This document shows, piece after piece, positions 24,794-37,169 of a stretch of DNA of 64,000 nucleotides. Made by a program: the position numbers and the translations under genes. Source of the stretch: Ophioderma brevispina (taxonomy: Eukaryota; Echinodermata; Ophiuroidea; Amphilepidida; Ophiodermatidae); assembly GCA_023653785.1 (NCBI GenBank), contig JAMKCH010088115.1, positions 93,955-157,954 on the forward strand, read 5' to 3'. The notes under the pieces were generated by a model. It saw only the letters and a program-made list of their open reading frames with translations. It was not told the origin of the DNA and did no database searches. Positions within the stretch are counted from its first letter, which is position 1. Every line of letters begins with the position of its first letter.

Positions 24794-25499
24794 TTTTAAA
24801 CATTCAAAATTTATTTGGCACTCACATTTCAAAGTTTCCTCTAACTTTTCCAGTTTCCAGACATCTTCCAAGCCCACATACTTCTTTTTAAAATTTCCAA
24901 AACTTGAAAATTGTAACTTCCTTACATGCCTACAATAGGCCTACATGAGTTAAATGTATCACTGAATTCTACAAGTACCTTCACTATCACAGGGAAATAA
25001 ACAGTTTTAGCTAATTCAAAACACCTATTGGATAATGATTTTACAAATTAATGTGTTATTTCCTCCTTAATGCTAGTAATTCCTATACTCCACAGACTCT
25101 CTTCAATAAACAAAGCTGCCTTCAAGGTACATGGGACACCTGGAATAAAGAGTGATTTTATCTAATATGTGGTAAACTGTTCACAGTTAACTGGTCCTCT
25201 TGTGTGAGTAATTGTTGTAGAGAGTTTAACTAGATTATCCTTGTTGATTCCTGTCAAATCAAGTGTGAAAGTGTCAGAGAGTGAATCAAAGCCGATAGTT
25301 GGAGCAAAAATCAACAGCAATTTGCAACACAGTTTGTACAGAGTAATATATTGGCAAAATTGAAAAGAAATTTGTATTGTGCAACTACCCTATGAATTTG
25401 GCAGCCTCAACGGAATAAACTGCATGTTGTAGGATGTGGTGGCAGAATACTAAATTCATCCCAAAAATGGTTAACCATTTTGTTGTTGTGCCATGTTTA
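24794..25499. other. Eya intron sequence, nothing recognised
   Basis: AT-rich; no feature supported. Confidence 0.5.
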
Positions 25500-25671
25500 C
25501 TCTCTAAATTTCTTAGATTAAAAATTGATCTAAATGGATTGTAACCAGGGACAAATCCAAGTTTAGATTAAAAATTTAAATCGAAATACATTGAAATATT
25601 AACCTAATAGATTAAAATTTTAATCAAAATTCATATTTGCCCTCCATTTTTAATTTAAGAAATTTAGAGAG
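25500..25671 (+). mobile_element. MITE, CTCTCTAAATTTCTTA family, copy 1 (172 bp)
   Basis: The ends are CTCTCTAAATTTCTTA at the left and its inverted match TAAGAAATTTAGAGAG at the right. The element is flanked by TA on both sides (25498-25499 and 25672-25673), as for Tc1/mariner-type insertion. The whole length aligns in reverse complement with 34517-34681. Non-coding. Confidence 0.85.
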
Positions 25672-28380
25672 TATATTATAAAGTGAGAATAATAAATAAC
25701 AAAGATTTACTTTCATTAGATGAAATTGGAAGGGAAGAAAGAAACAAAGAAACAAATAAAAACATCAATACAGTTGAAATAATCAATCTGTTTAAAATAA
25801 AAGATCATTTTTGCCATAGGTTGTGTAGATAACTATCATCATTTTTTAGATAAAGTTGGAAGGATGGGAGCTTTTGGGCGATTGATCTTCTTGATAAAGC
25901 TGCGGGGATGTGTCTGAAGATTATCATAGTGAAAAAGTATATACTGTTAGTTTCCAAATCAGCCAGCATAAGTGTGTATTCTTTAATTTTTTTTTTTGGA
26001 TTCCCCACAGGCTTTTTAAATGAAAAATTTGAACAAATCCTTAAGGTTCAATATGGTACTTGGATTTTGTCAGTGCAAAAAAAAAATACATAGGAAATCA
26101 ACATTATTGAATTATTTCCTTATAATTATATATTATTTCAATATTTTTGCTACACGGCGGAAGCCTTAAGATAAAAGGAAGTGACGAAATAGTGGGTGTG
26201 ATACACTGGAAAAAAACAGTCACTATCACTGGAATTTGTTAAGTTTCTTTAAAAAAAATAGTCATGTTGTTAGAACCAAGCTATCAAAACAACCAAATGC
26301 ACATCTACAACAAAAAAATAAAAATTCATGGAAATGCGGGGAAAGTATTGTATGGCATTAACGTCATTTGGAAAGTATGCCCAAGAGGTAGAATTCCAAG
26401 AAATAGAAAAGTACGACATAAAATTGATGGATATGGTAAAAAATATGGCACAAAATTCATGGAGTTATTGATAGAAATGGTATAAAGTGTGACGCAAAAT
26501 TCATAGAGTATGACACAAAAAGTTAATGAAAATCTTTGAAGTGTCAAAGCCCAACATGATATACTCTAGTCTATTTACTATATGACTGAACCATAACTTC
26601 TGATAAATTGAGTTAACATTGAGGAAGACAGTTTCACAATGCCACACTGAGCTGAATGGCATGCTTAAAGTATGTTCACTGTGAGATGGAAGATGACCTT
26701 TCAAGTACATTGAGTTTACACTGAAGGAGACATGGTCATAATGCCATCGGGAGGTAAACATACCAAGGCAGCTATAGTTCATTTGCTATAACTTGGAGAG
26801 GCTCTTCTGACAATATGTACAAAATATTTAAGTAGAAAAGATTTTAATCTTATACTGGACTGGGCAAAGAAATATTCAAATAGGGGTGATTTACATTGAG
26901 TTCAAGAAATGATCTGCAAAAGCTGGGAGGGGGGACTGACCTCAAATGGTGGTGTGGGTATGTGCGGTGGTCAAGAGCCCCAATTTGTGCCTCTTCTGCA
27001 GTTCTTTAGACCTCGTTCAAGTGTGCTTCAATTCTTAAGACCCCTACTTTAATACAAAATACACAAATTTTAGCTCCATGGCTAAAATTGTGGGAAATTT
27101 GTCAAGTTCTTCAGTTCTACAACTTCTAATTTGGTTCCAAATTCAGTTCCTAAGTCCATAAATTTGGTAAGAAATCAGTCCTGAAGACCCTAATTTTACT
27201 AAAAATTCAAGTTTGGCGCTTTGCACCACACTCCCCTACTCAAACCGAAGTTGAGTGTCCCCTCGTGCACCCCCCACGCACCCTTTTTGCAGGCTGACTA
27301 ATATTAATAAGAAAGCTACAGTGACGTGACAAAAGGCAGCTAAACAGATATACATTGCACCCATAATGGCCACAGAAGATGCTCATCTAATTATGGTAGC
27401 AATGATTTGAAATCAATTTTTTTTTTAAATTTGAAACATTCATTCTTACACATGATAAATTTACTCAAAGCACGTGTCTGGCATCTGCTAATTTGCATTA
27501 CATAATTTGAGCTTGCTCAATCCTAAGACCAAAACAGGAACAAATGTTCCTGTTGGTGTGTGTGTTGTTATAGGATTACTCCATGCATTTATCACTACAC
27601 AGGGGGTTCATTTTGAAATTATTGATGAAGGGCAGTGATTGGGACAGTCAACAGTCCTGTATGAGCATTAGATCAAACAAAATATTTCATTGCAAAGCAA
27701 AAATGGCTCTGCATGGTATAATACCCCGTGAAGATTTTTAAAAGAAGACTTCCAGAAGCTTTTTTTCAGCTGTATGATGATAATATATTATTAATCAAGG
27801 ACTTGCATAAACTACATATCTTTTGCATGCACTGTAAGATAACTTTGTCTCAGAAAGAGAAATCATTCTTGTGTCAGTTTGAGGCAGGATGCCTTTATTT
27901 TCTTGTCAATGATAAAACCTCCATCAAATCTTTCAGTAAAGTGGTGTTTTGCCAACTTTAGGTTATTCTTAGCTAGCTACAGTCAACTCAGAGGGTGTTT
28001 TGAGAAATGAATCATCCCATGATCATAGCGATGTTCCAATACTGTTAACTGTACTAACACATGTCAGTACTTAGGATAAAAAGGTGTTTCCAAAAGTTTA
28101 AAAACGCTCAAGAATTCATAATCATGCAAAAAATTTCCCTAAGTACTAACGTTTGTGGGCTAAAATAAGCATTAAAGTCATGGTTTTAGTGTTAAGAATA
28201 TTAGGATTTTTATGTGATCACAATGACCGCTATTGAGGTGAAATATTCCCAAACTGATGACCATTGGGGTATTGACCTCAACACCCCTGACAGTCATACT
28301 GTTTAGATGTTATTGCAACTTTGACTTTCTTTTTTTCATTCAACATTGCTCAGGGTGAGTGAACCTTTGGAAAAACCTGA
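25672..28380. other. Eya intron sequence, nothing recognised
   Basis: AT-rich; short frames at 26264-26547 and 27728-27961 show no family resemblance. Confidence 0.5.
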
Positions 28381-28640
28381 ACTGTCCTGTCACACACACC
28401 CCTCTCCTCATCCATACCCAAGTCCTATACCTCCACACACACCTCCACACACACACCCACACCTCCCACACACCCACACCTCACCCACACACAGTCCCCA
28501 CAATCCACATAGCACAACACACACACCCAGCTGCATCCACAACAACCTCCACACACCATTTCCTAACATGCCCACACCTACCCTGCACGCCCACCACACA
28601 TTTGCTGCATTCACTTGTGCACCACACGCCACACCTCCCA
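28381..28640. repeat. C/A-rich low-complexity tract
   Basis: CACACC/CCACAC-rich sequence of about 260 bp with almost no G on the plus strand. Overlapping frames of more than 100 codons arise from the composition and are not genes. Confidence 0.85.
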
Positions 28641-29320
28641 CACCTTTATTTCTACATGTCTCATGTGCTTCTGCAGTTAGGCATGATGATGGGGGGTACA
28701 CATAAACAGTGACCACAACACATCATACAAAATTCCTGTAAATGCCTGGTAGCATGGCACGTACTACCAACACCAACAACTGTAACATTTCTTGGGCAGG
28801 GGTCATTTACACCTTCCAGGGAAATTTGAATGGACCACTTTTTCCATTCTTTTACAATGACAGGCTTCATTTCATGCCAAAAATCTTGGTCATTTGGTAT
28901 TCAATTAAAGTGGCCATGCACAATGGTGTTTAATAGGGGCTTTTTTCAAACTGGTTTACTTAACCTTTAGCCGTATGTGACGACTTTCATCGCTTTGGCC
29001 TTACTGAAGCGTTTTTTCTCAACAATAACTCTTTTTCTTTATTTTTAGTTCATTCTTAAGCAGGCCTACTTGATTCGTATGACCCACACTTCTTAAATAT
29101 AAACTCGACCTAATATATATACCTTGAAACATTTCTCTAATATTCTATTGTTATGGCTTAGAAATGCAACATGTAATTGGATTATATCATATTTACTGGA
29201 CAATGCACAGGTAATTTTTCAACACCACAAATTTATTTGAAGGCTAAATATAAATTGTAGGAAGTTATGCCTTGCAAATGTGTTTTCAACAATAACATCA
29301 TGCTTGTTTTGGTGCCGTTT
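28641..29320. other. Eya intron sequence, nothing recognised
   Basis: AT-rich; no feature supported. Confidence 0.5.
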
Positions 29321-29673
29321 TTAAAGGTGCAACGAGAGATTTCCCATTTATGTCCATAAAAAGTGAAAATTATGATTTCTGCACAAATGTAATGCTCTCT
29401 ATCAAAAATATCCCCACATGAATGTGTAAAGCTGAGAATTATTTCTTTGGTACAAAAATAGTGAATTTCTAATTTCGTATAGGAGCAAATACTAATTCAG
29501 CCTATGTTTTATATTGAAATTAAGCAAATAAATATCACCTTTTGTTTTCACTTTCAAGGCATCTCTGCATAGCTAAATACAAGGTAAGAAATCTATTGGG
29601 GGTCTTATCTATATGAAATCACTACATAATGCACATAATATGGATGCCCTAAAATCCCTCATTGCACCTTTTC
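29321..29673 (+). mobile_element. TTAA-type MITE, diverged copy (353 bp)
   Basis: It opens TTAAAGGTGCAACGAGAGAT. The right end, read on the other strand, gives AAAAGGTGCAATGAGGGAT, a terminal inverted repeat of about 18 bp. The right TTAA has decayed. Length matches the 354-355 bp copies at 36.6 and 38.2 kb. The interior aligns with the element at 42814-43160, for example ACCTTTTGTTT and ATATGGATGCCCT. Confidence 0.7.
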
Positions 29674-30353
29674 ATTTTGAACACAAACTCTGTGGCTAGC
29701 CATTTTCAAATTATCTTCCTGAAATAATGAGGGCACATATAACTGACAACCCGGTCAGAGGCCTAATTTCCACTTACTGTCAAACACACAAATAACCTAC
29801 AATAGTTGTAATCAAGAGACTTCGCAGTAGTTCATAGCATAACAAAAAAAATTGCTGGCCTAAAAGCACTGCCCGGTAATTGCTCCTAGACATTGACATC
29901 AGACAGAGAGGTTCACATCAGCAGTAGATAGCAGTTCAGTATAAAGCAATGCATACTAGCCTAAGGTACAGCACAGAGCTGAATACAATGGCGGAATGGT
30001 CATGAACCCACGATAATATAATAGCTACCCTGGTTCTCTGTCTGTTTTTTTCTACAGTGCAGATTCCTTCAATTTAGTTGACCTCTGACCTGTATGACAT
30101 AAGGATCGCACTACTTTATAATCACATTAAGGAGAAAATTTCAATACCCTGCTGTCAGATTAACCTTTGACCCAGATATATGATGGGTGAATTTTCCCCT
30201 CAAGCATGTTTCTGCATTAGGGGTGCTGTGCAGGTGGATAAATCATATTCACATTTCGTGGAAAATTATATTTATATTTTTTGCATTTCAAATCATACTT
30301 TGTCAGTTGAACCATCTTAACATTTAAAGATTGCAAGACAGATAGAAACTTAC
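29674..30353. other. Eya intron sequence next to the donor
   Basis: Starts the long intron downstream of the exon at 30354-30409; nothing else recognised. Confidence 0.55.
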
Positions 30354-30409
30354 CTAGAAGACGTTTGATTATCGCTTATATTGTCGTTCTCTGTTCTTGC
30401 TCTTTTCAC
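30354..30409 (-). CDS. eya: Eya coding exon (N-terminal, matches the EYA4 VKK... segment)
   Basis: A 56 bp exon on the minus strand. The acceptor is a pyrimidine-rich tract ending in GATACAG and the donor is AG|GTAAGT. It encodes VKRARTENDNISDNQTSS plus the first two bases of an Arg codon. In vertebrate EYA4, as I recall it, the matching piece reads VKKTCTESDVSQSQNSR and also directly precedes the SMEMQDL segment. The shared pattern is V-K-K/R, then T-E-S/N-D, then a Ser/Asn/Gln-rich stretch. The exon opens in phase 0 and closes in phase 2, and the closing phase fits the next exon exactly. There is no known fold here; in the family this is part of the flexible N-terminal transactivation region. 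Confidence 0.8.
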
Positions 30410-30904
30410 CTGTATCAAAGAAAGAAAAAGGGGAGGAAAAAAATTACTATGACTGGTTCGGGTGACCCAGGGATATAGAGTGCTACATAATCCTGCCATA
30501 ATTTAACTATTTCCACAAAAGCTGGATCTTATGGAAACTCTTGCAAATTACATTTAGATTCTTGGCAGGTTTGTAAATGTTGAGTGAAAAGATCAATATA
30601 TTACAATTTGGCAAGAGTTCCATAATGTACCCCCTTTGAAGTTCTACATGTAACAAATTATTTTTTATTTTTTGGCCTAAGGGTTAGGGGTTTTGTTAGT
30701 GTTATATGCCATAAATAAAAAAAATTGTTTCCTGTACCTGACTGCCAAAGTTCCAAGTTGCCCCTCATGTATTTTAGTTATATGAATACACTCCAAAATA
30801 TCAGGGCTACCTAACCCCTTACAGATATCCTTGTTTGATGCTGTAACCCTGGTTACCTGAGGCAAAATTCATGTATATTTCTGCTTAAAATGGTTTACCA
30901 GCTA

Positions 30905-31165
30905 ATGCACACACGTATGCACGCACACACACACAAACACACTGTACTAGCATGCATGCACATACATGATCACACACATGCACATACATGTGCATGCATA
31001 CATGCATGTACATCCACATGTACTTGCATATACACATGTGCATCCAGACACACCCATGCACATGTACACAGTACAAACCACAACACAACCCCTACTCACA
31101 CACACCTGTATGCACATGCATGCAAGTGCGCACACAAACACACACACAATACACACACACAAGAA
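30905..31165. repeat. CA/TG alternating purine-pyrimidine tract
   Basis: About 260 bp of mixed CACA, TGCATG and CATGTACA sequence, strongly alternating. Frames on both strands run through it because of its composition. Such tracts can adopt left-handed DNA. Confidence 0.85.
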
Positions 31166-33729
31166 ATAGCAATTGCAGCTTTGTTTAGATGGAAATATTA
31201 ACGGCCACCTTTTGTAGTTGCTTCTGCTGCAGGTCACTTTATTAAAAACTTTCCAATGATATAAGATCGCTCTACATGTCTGTACAGGGCTAGCTAGCTT
31301 GCTAGCAAATACTAGACAAATTTTTAAAATTAGCTTATGGCTGTATAGAGCTGGCCCTACCAGTCATGGCCTAAAGTCTGTTCAGTACAAAATGGAACAT
31401 TACCCCTACATTTTCCAGGCTTATTCTGTACGTAAATTTCCAATTTGACAATAAATTTCCAGCAATTGGAACAACAGTTACCAGAGTGTATTTACTACAA
31501 CATGAGGGGATCTTCCCCTCAAAAATGTAAACTTAACATTTTTAATCAATGGTCATATACCATCTCATAATATTGGACGGACTATAGTTAGCTACTGACT
31601 GGCCCAGTCTACAGTCTCATTATGGTCGTTCCAATAAACGCCAACAGCCTTACAGATGGCTAACTAAATGAGTTGACGCAGATAATTTCCTGCCGAGCTC
31701 GCTGCTATTTTGGGCAGAAAATAATTACTGACGACATTCTTTTCCGAGACCTTTTTATGTACTCTTAACACTTTGCATTCTTTGACGAATTTGAGAATGC
31801 ACCAAGAAACCCAATACATAAAGACCCGGTACCACCCCAACCAAACCCCGAAAAAAATAATCATCATTCCACGAGGGAAACCTTGATAATCATTACTAAG
31901 CAAGTATGTTGGTCGACCAGGACCATGACCATACCGTGAAAAAAATGTGACACGGGGATGCCTTTTCTGTGTTTCACAAGAAATCTTCCAATCCAATTTT
32001 ACTAACCAAATTAGAGTCATTTGCTTGAGATGGGTTTGACAACCGTTTGCAATCTTTCCACTTCACGACTCATCATCAGGACCATTTGGGGGTGTTATTT
32101 TTCCAGAAATTCAGAATCGTGCCCCCTCCGTGATACAATTTATCCAATTCTTCCAAAAAATTAACCATTGTTTCCAATCACCTACGCATCAAATTTTCCC
32201 CAAAGACCCTAGAGACAAAACTTATTACCCCACCTCGGAACAAATAACAGAATAATGACACCCCTACAGGGAAACACACCCTACCAGGAACACAATTGGA
32301 AGAATGCAGTTCTAAAGAAATACTGCTTGTTATTCCTATTAAATGCTCCCATCCTAATATGGCCCCTATTTTTTACAAAACCTATTTTTTTACCTTTAAA
32401 AAAATCCATTTTCACCAAAAAAAAATAAAATCCTTTTCTCCAAATAATCACTATCCCTGCCCAACACTACTTTTTACCTAAAATTTGCAAAACTTAACAT
32501 CAAGAAAATTGAGGGCATCTGTCAAAACAAATGCTGGACCATTGATTTAAATATCAATTTAGTATGTTGAGAAAAAAAGACCATCAAGAACACATGGATA
32601 GCAATATGTGATCAAACGTGGCTTCAAATGGAAAAATTGACGACTTTTGTTAAGATGAGGATCCATCATCACTTTACCATAAAGGTGCGATTCTTATACA
32701 CCCCATCACACTACAGGGCTTATGACATAGCCTATTAACTGTGGACTTCCAGCCTCATCAACTATGAGTCACTTTGATTTTCTTATCCAACAGATAGTGA
32801 CCGAGCTCAGGTGTGATTGAGAATGGTTCTCAAAATCACAAATGGCGATCACAGCAAAATGTTGTGTACAAACTTGTTCCATCCTCACCTATACAGCATA
32901 GTTGAATGACTGAACATGAAGCTGTGTACAGATCAGTTTACACTACAAGTTCCAATATAGTTCCATCAGTTCTATGTGACCTATATACAAATACATACCG
33001 GTACCCTCTACCACAAAATAGAGAGTTCTAGAGATGATTTCCTGTACATATGGATGGATGATATTGCCACACATTACAATGTTATCTAATGTCCATATTA
33101 CGATGCATGTTTATATGCTGGATTGCCACTCAGAATAGCACAATTTTAAGAGAAATATGCTCCAACAATAGAAAATACTATAGTCCGTGTACAAGTAACA
33201 ATAATGGCAGTTTACAGGAGACGGCTTTTATAAGCATCATTTTGCAGTATTTTCTTATGATTTTGGTCATTTTAGCAAAAACAGTAGCAGAAAAGAAGTA
33301 ATGAAAGTGAATACACAAGGTTTGCAACTAAAAGGAACAACTGCAATATTGGGATACAATAGTCCTGGAATTTTAAGATTATTAAGAGGTAGGGGCAGTT
33401 TTCAAACAAACAAACTTGCTTAACAGTATTTTACCATTTGAAATCATTAAAGTAATAAACAGTTTATAGCAATAAGAAATAGTTAATTATAATTAATAAT
33501 AATTATAATTTGTTAATTCACCACTTCATTTATATGATATGAAAGTAGTATCTCACCACCCCAGAAATAATGTATAGGATTGATTACTTAATACTTCCAT
33601 ACACTACACGCACAATGTACAGAGTGCTACCGGATAATGTTAAATGCACCTCTCCATGCAGCTTTAACCATTAACATGACCAAAGTCACACTTGTTCCCA
33701 TTCATTTCCCCAACAATGTTTATTTATTT
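31166..33729. other. non-coding sequence; G-poor patch at 32.1-32.5 kb
   Basis: There is a lone MITE terminus (GTTCCAATAAACGCC) at about 31627-31641. From roughly 32090 to 32480 the plus strand is unusually poor in G with many A and C runs, like a milder form of the odd insert at 53.7-54.0 kb. No exon found; the 118-codon minus frame at 31664-32020 has no family resemblance. Confidence 0.45.
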
Positions 33730-34050
33730 TACAGGCTATTAACGAACGATCGTCGATGCACCAGTCATGGGTTTATACAGAAAAGGTAAAATAAAGTGAC
33801 AACCGTGTTTGTTCTGCATGCTTCTCGCCTTGTCACTCTAAATGGCCATAAAATGGCAAACTCGGTCTTTTGCTATGCCACCACCAGCAAAAGAAAACGC
33901 ACACCCCATTTTGTCACAACCGAAACCGGCCGAGTTTACGGCAATGGGCACGTCCGACTGTTTACGCAACATGAGCGAACATCATAATTTTGGTCAACCC
34001 CGTTGCCGGGGTTGTTTCATGGTAATGCAACGCTACATTAGTTGATATTT
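33730..34050. promoter_or_regulatory. CpG-rich island, possible regulatory DNA
   Basis: Enriched in CpG relative to its AT-rich flanks. It contains ATGGCCATAAAATGG, a posterior-Hox-like TTTATGGCC on the other strand, and a small hairpin (CAACCCC with GGGGTTG, about 33999-34018). It lies upstream of the first recognised Eya exon. Function is inferred from composition only. Confidence 0.3.
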
Positions 34051-34516
34051 GTCTGCAATTGATTGTAAGGCTAACCATATCAACTGGGATTTCTCGGGCA
34101 GAATAATTTCACCAGTTCACACACTTTTTGCCCCCATAAATCAATTTTTAGGTTAGAAATATACATTTACAGTTAACGTCACAATTGCAGCGCTATTAGT
34201 TTACCAATAAGATTAAATGTTCACAGCTTTGGTTACGCTGAAATGGATTTGCTCTAGCTCCTTCAAAGAAAAGGCAGAATTGTCATTTGGTTCCTTATGG
34301 TTACATTTTGTTATTTATTGAGTTGGTGTAATTATTAAATGGGCACAATTTGGAGTTTGGAAATTTTTAACTGGCAAAAATTTATTTACCTTGTTTTTCA
34401 AATAATGTACACAAATCATGACTTTATCGTAACTATATACCTATTTCTTTTGGGAGAATGTTAACTCCCTGATAGTTAACTACCATGGCAAATTTTGCCA
34501 AAAACTAATTATGAGT

Positions 34517-34681
34517 TGCTTTCTAAATTTCTTATATTTAAAATGGAGGACAAATCTTAATTTTGATTAAAATTTTTAATATTAGATTTATATTTCAAAT
34601 GTATTTTGAATAAACATTTTAATCTAAATTTGGATTTGTCCCAGATAGCAATTAAATTTTAATTTAAGAAATTCAGAGAGT
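34517..34681 (-). mobile_element. MITE, CTCTCTAAATTTCTTA family, copy 2
   Basis: Reverse complement of the element at 25500-25671 over its full length, including the blocks GGGACAAATCC and TTTTAATCAAAATT. The ends have decayed (CTTTCTAAATTTCTTA at the left), and the flanking TA is not clear. Older or more mutated than copy 1. Confidence 0.8.
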
Positions 34682-35655
34682 GATCTTAAAACACAAAATC
34701 CATACCTAAAAAGGCAGCAACAACTTAAACATTATTTCTGTGAAAGTTAGTAATCAAACCCAAAAAAAAAATATATTTACATTGATCTTTTCTTGAGCTT
34801 TACAATCACAATGTTTTTGAAACTACCCACAAACACCCACACACACATATATATTACTGTAAAAATAGAAATCTTTGTGCTACATTTATTTTGTATAACT
34901 TTCATGCTTCCAGCAGCTTCCACAAAAATAAAAATCTGCTAATATATTTCCTTTGTGAATAGGTCAATGTATGGATGCTAAAAATCACGAATTAAAAGAA
35001 AGTAAAATAGTTCAAAATCAGCAGAGTCTAAAAAATTAATCACACAGGTATTTCAACTTTACAGTATTCAGAGCTAAAGTTCTGAGTAAAGCATTTTGTT
35101 TTACCTCTCCAATGAAACCATGTAGATTTGTGGGTGTTGTTTCTGGTGGTACTAAGGAAGTGGCAAGCCAATTGCAGGCTTAAAGTACCTTCCTGTACAA
35201 GGATCTATATAGCATGATTTGCAACCACATCCTAATTTAGAAATTCATTGGAGAAAAAGTTAAACCAAATTAGAATAATAGCTAAAGAAAGATCTAAAAT
35301 TTGACCCATTTCCATAAATTGGATTGGAAATTATACTCCTGTGCAAAAAAATCCATTCACTATTGTGCTTTTGTAGGCTTGGTACTAAATTGTGAATTTA
35401 ACTTGTATGAGAACTTTTGATTAAAACTGGAATTCCTCTCCCATGTGCTTCATATGCACTTGGGCGCAAGAGTCATCTCATCTTTCCGAATGGACTTTAC
35501 AACTTTTGTCCCATTGTGTGTACAGAAAATCATATCTGTACATCACAGTTTGGTGGAAACCCCACACTTTCCCAAGCTGCCCTAGTCAGATTTGAGGGAT
35601 ACCCCAAGTAGATGGGTTAATCACCTTGGATATACCTCTGAGGACTCATTCGTCT
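34682..35655. other. non-coding sequence, nothing recognised
   Basis: AT-rich; no exon supported. Confidence 0.5.
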
Positions 35656-35914
35656 ATATGTGATGTGATCAAGCAAAATGAGTCGGAAGTCGCAAATATT
35701 GATTTTGAGATATAGCCAAACAAAGATGAAAATATCTTTTTTTTCCTATTGTTTTTGCCACCCTTCAACTGATTATATCTTTGGAATTAATTGGTCAATT
35801 TCGATAGGGTTTTCTGCAAAATTTAGCTTTCTAAATGGTGCATACAGTTACATGGAAAAGTAAAAATTGAATCTGACCGACTTTAGACTCATTTTGCTTG
35901 ATCACACCACATAT
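35656..35914. mobile_element. MITE with ATATGTGRTGTGATCAAGC ends (259 bp)
   Basis: The left end ATATGTGATGTGATCAAGC continues AAAATGAGTC. The right end is its inverted copy, with one difference in the first 29 bases. TA lies at the extreme ends, so a TA target site is possible. No coding capacity inside. Confidence 0.8.
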
Positions 35915-35939
35915 TTCAAGAAACAGTGGCCTATATATA

Positions 35940-36150
35940 GCCAGGTGGGGGGAAAGGGGGGGGCAGAGTGTCCCCTCTGAAAAAAATTGGGGGGAAATCG
36001 GGAAATAAATCACGGATATTCATGTTAAATCAGCCCCTTTTCGGATCCTTTTGCCCTGCAACTGGGAAATTTTTGCTTGTGATCGGGACTTTTGTTGCAC
36101 CTACTGGGAAATTGCCCCTCGGAACCACCGGGCTGGCTACGCGCCTAAAT
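35940..36150. repeat. G-rich start of a decayed repeat fragment
   Basis: A G-run tract (35945-36000) is followed by repeated phrases such as AACTGGGAAATTTTTGC and CTACTGGGAAATTGCCCC and a GGGCTGGCTACGCGCC motif. It looks like a decayed mobile element, but I cannot place its boundaries. Confidence 0.35.
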
Positions 36151-36595
36151 AAAAAAAATAACCTTATCACTGTGTAAAAAGTTGGAAAATCATTCCATTT
36201 GACCTGTGGAATAACCACACAATTACTGTCCTCATCATGTCAATTTCTTAGCAGTTAGCAAGTCTTGCTATTAGCAACATTAAGATGACTGGGCTATGTG
36301 ATGTGATTACCAGTAAGACAAAAAGTTATTACAAAGTTAATTACTTCACACCACAAATGTAGGCCATCGACTGAACAGTCTCTGGGTGCTGGCATTAAGG
36401 GACAAGGTACAACACGAAACAAAATGTGAATTCCACCTGGAAGAGTGAGATACGTCTGCAGTTCAGGCGTTACAACTTTGGCCACTCACATACTTATGAG
36501 TTTGGGGTGTTTCTATGCCATTTCTACAGTAAATTTGATACTTTTCTTTAAGATAGGTGGTCAAATTTTATCATATTTTATGTTTTCAACCTACC

Positions 36596-36950
36596 TTAAA
36601 GGGGGATGGCCCGATTTAAGGATATGAAGTTTTCATCTTGATAGATTGGCCATCACTCCAAAACCCCATCTGTAAAGTTTCGCACAGATATTTCAACCCA
36701 TTTTGATGCGAGAGTTAAAAACGTGATTTTGTAAGCCCCATAGAGTACTGTGTACAATTAATATTGGTCGACCAAAATGGGTCACATTTTCGATCATAAC
36801 TTCCAAACCAAACATCCTTTAGCTCTAAGATTTCACAGAGTAAATGAGAAAAATAGTAGCTTTCTTCTGATACCAAAATGTTGACCACTTCCGGTAAAAT
36901 CTGGGGCTTCTGGGAACGAGGCTATTAGCGATCGGGCCATGGACCTTTAA
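36596..36950 (-). mobile_element. TTAA-type MITE, copy A (355 bp)
   Basis: Bounded by TTAA on both sides. The left end TTAAAGGGGGATGGCCCGAT and the right end, read on the other strand, TTAAAGGTCCATGGCCCGATCG, are terminal inverted repeats of about 20 bp. TTAA is the target of piggyBac-type transposases, so a non-autonomous piggyBac-like origin is plausible. The whole element is the reverse complement of 38205-38558. No coding capacity. Confidence 0.85.
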
Positions 36951-37169
36951 GGTCTAAAAATGATGCAAGTGTGATGAGCAAGAAAAATAGTTTTGGTAAA
37001 AAGGTCTCCTTTGCCAAATTTCCCCATACACCTCTGGCAAAAAAAGGCCCACAATTTCGGAAAATGGTCCACCTTTTTGCTAAAATTAAACAAACTGCCA
37101 AAAAAAATGTTCAAAACTGTAAAAATCACAAAAAAAGGAATATCACCGAAAAATCCTGATGTGCAGCAG

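Larger units (their letters stand above)
1..30409 (-). other. eya: eyes absent (Eya) homologue, 5' part of gene locus (partial)
   Basis: This is the minus-strand span holding four recognised Eya coding exons and their introns. Eya proteins are transcriptional co-activators that bind Six homeodomain proteins and carry a C-terminal HAD-type tyrosine phosphatase domain. Only the less conserved N-terminal part is encoded here. Exon order on the minus strand is 30354-30409, 14541-14653, 13449-13544, 11461-11553. The phases 2/1, 1/2 and 1/2 fit at every junction. Introns are about 15.7, 1.0 and 1.9 kb. The last exon ends in phase 1, so further exons must lie at lower coordinates, probably mostly left of base 1. 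The start-codon exon lies at higher coordinates than 30409. The family call rests on remembered vertebrate EYA sequence, supported by four independent exon matches in the right order. Confidence 0.85.

Noticed and set aside
28346..28716. Overlapping frames of 102-119 codons on both strands
   Set aside because: They are products of the CA-rich tract; His/Thr/Pro-rich and Val/Cys/Gly-rich sequences are expected from its composition.
30885..31237. Several frames on both strands, some Cys/Val/Met-rich
   Set aside because: Driven by the CA/TG alternating repeat, with no signal peptide or conserved cysteine pattern that I trust.
35101..35140. Short ATG frame with GAGAG|GTAAAAC donor as an Eya first exon
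   Set aside because: Its phase would put a stop codon (TGA) at the start of the exon at 30354-30409.
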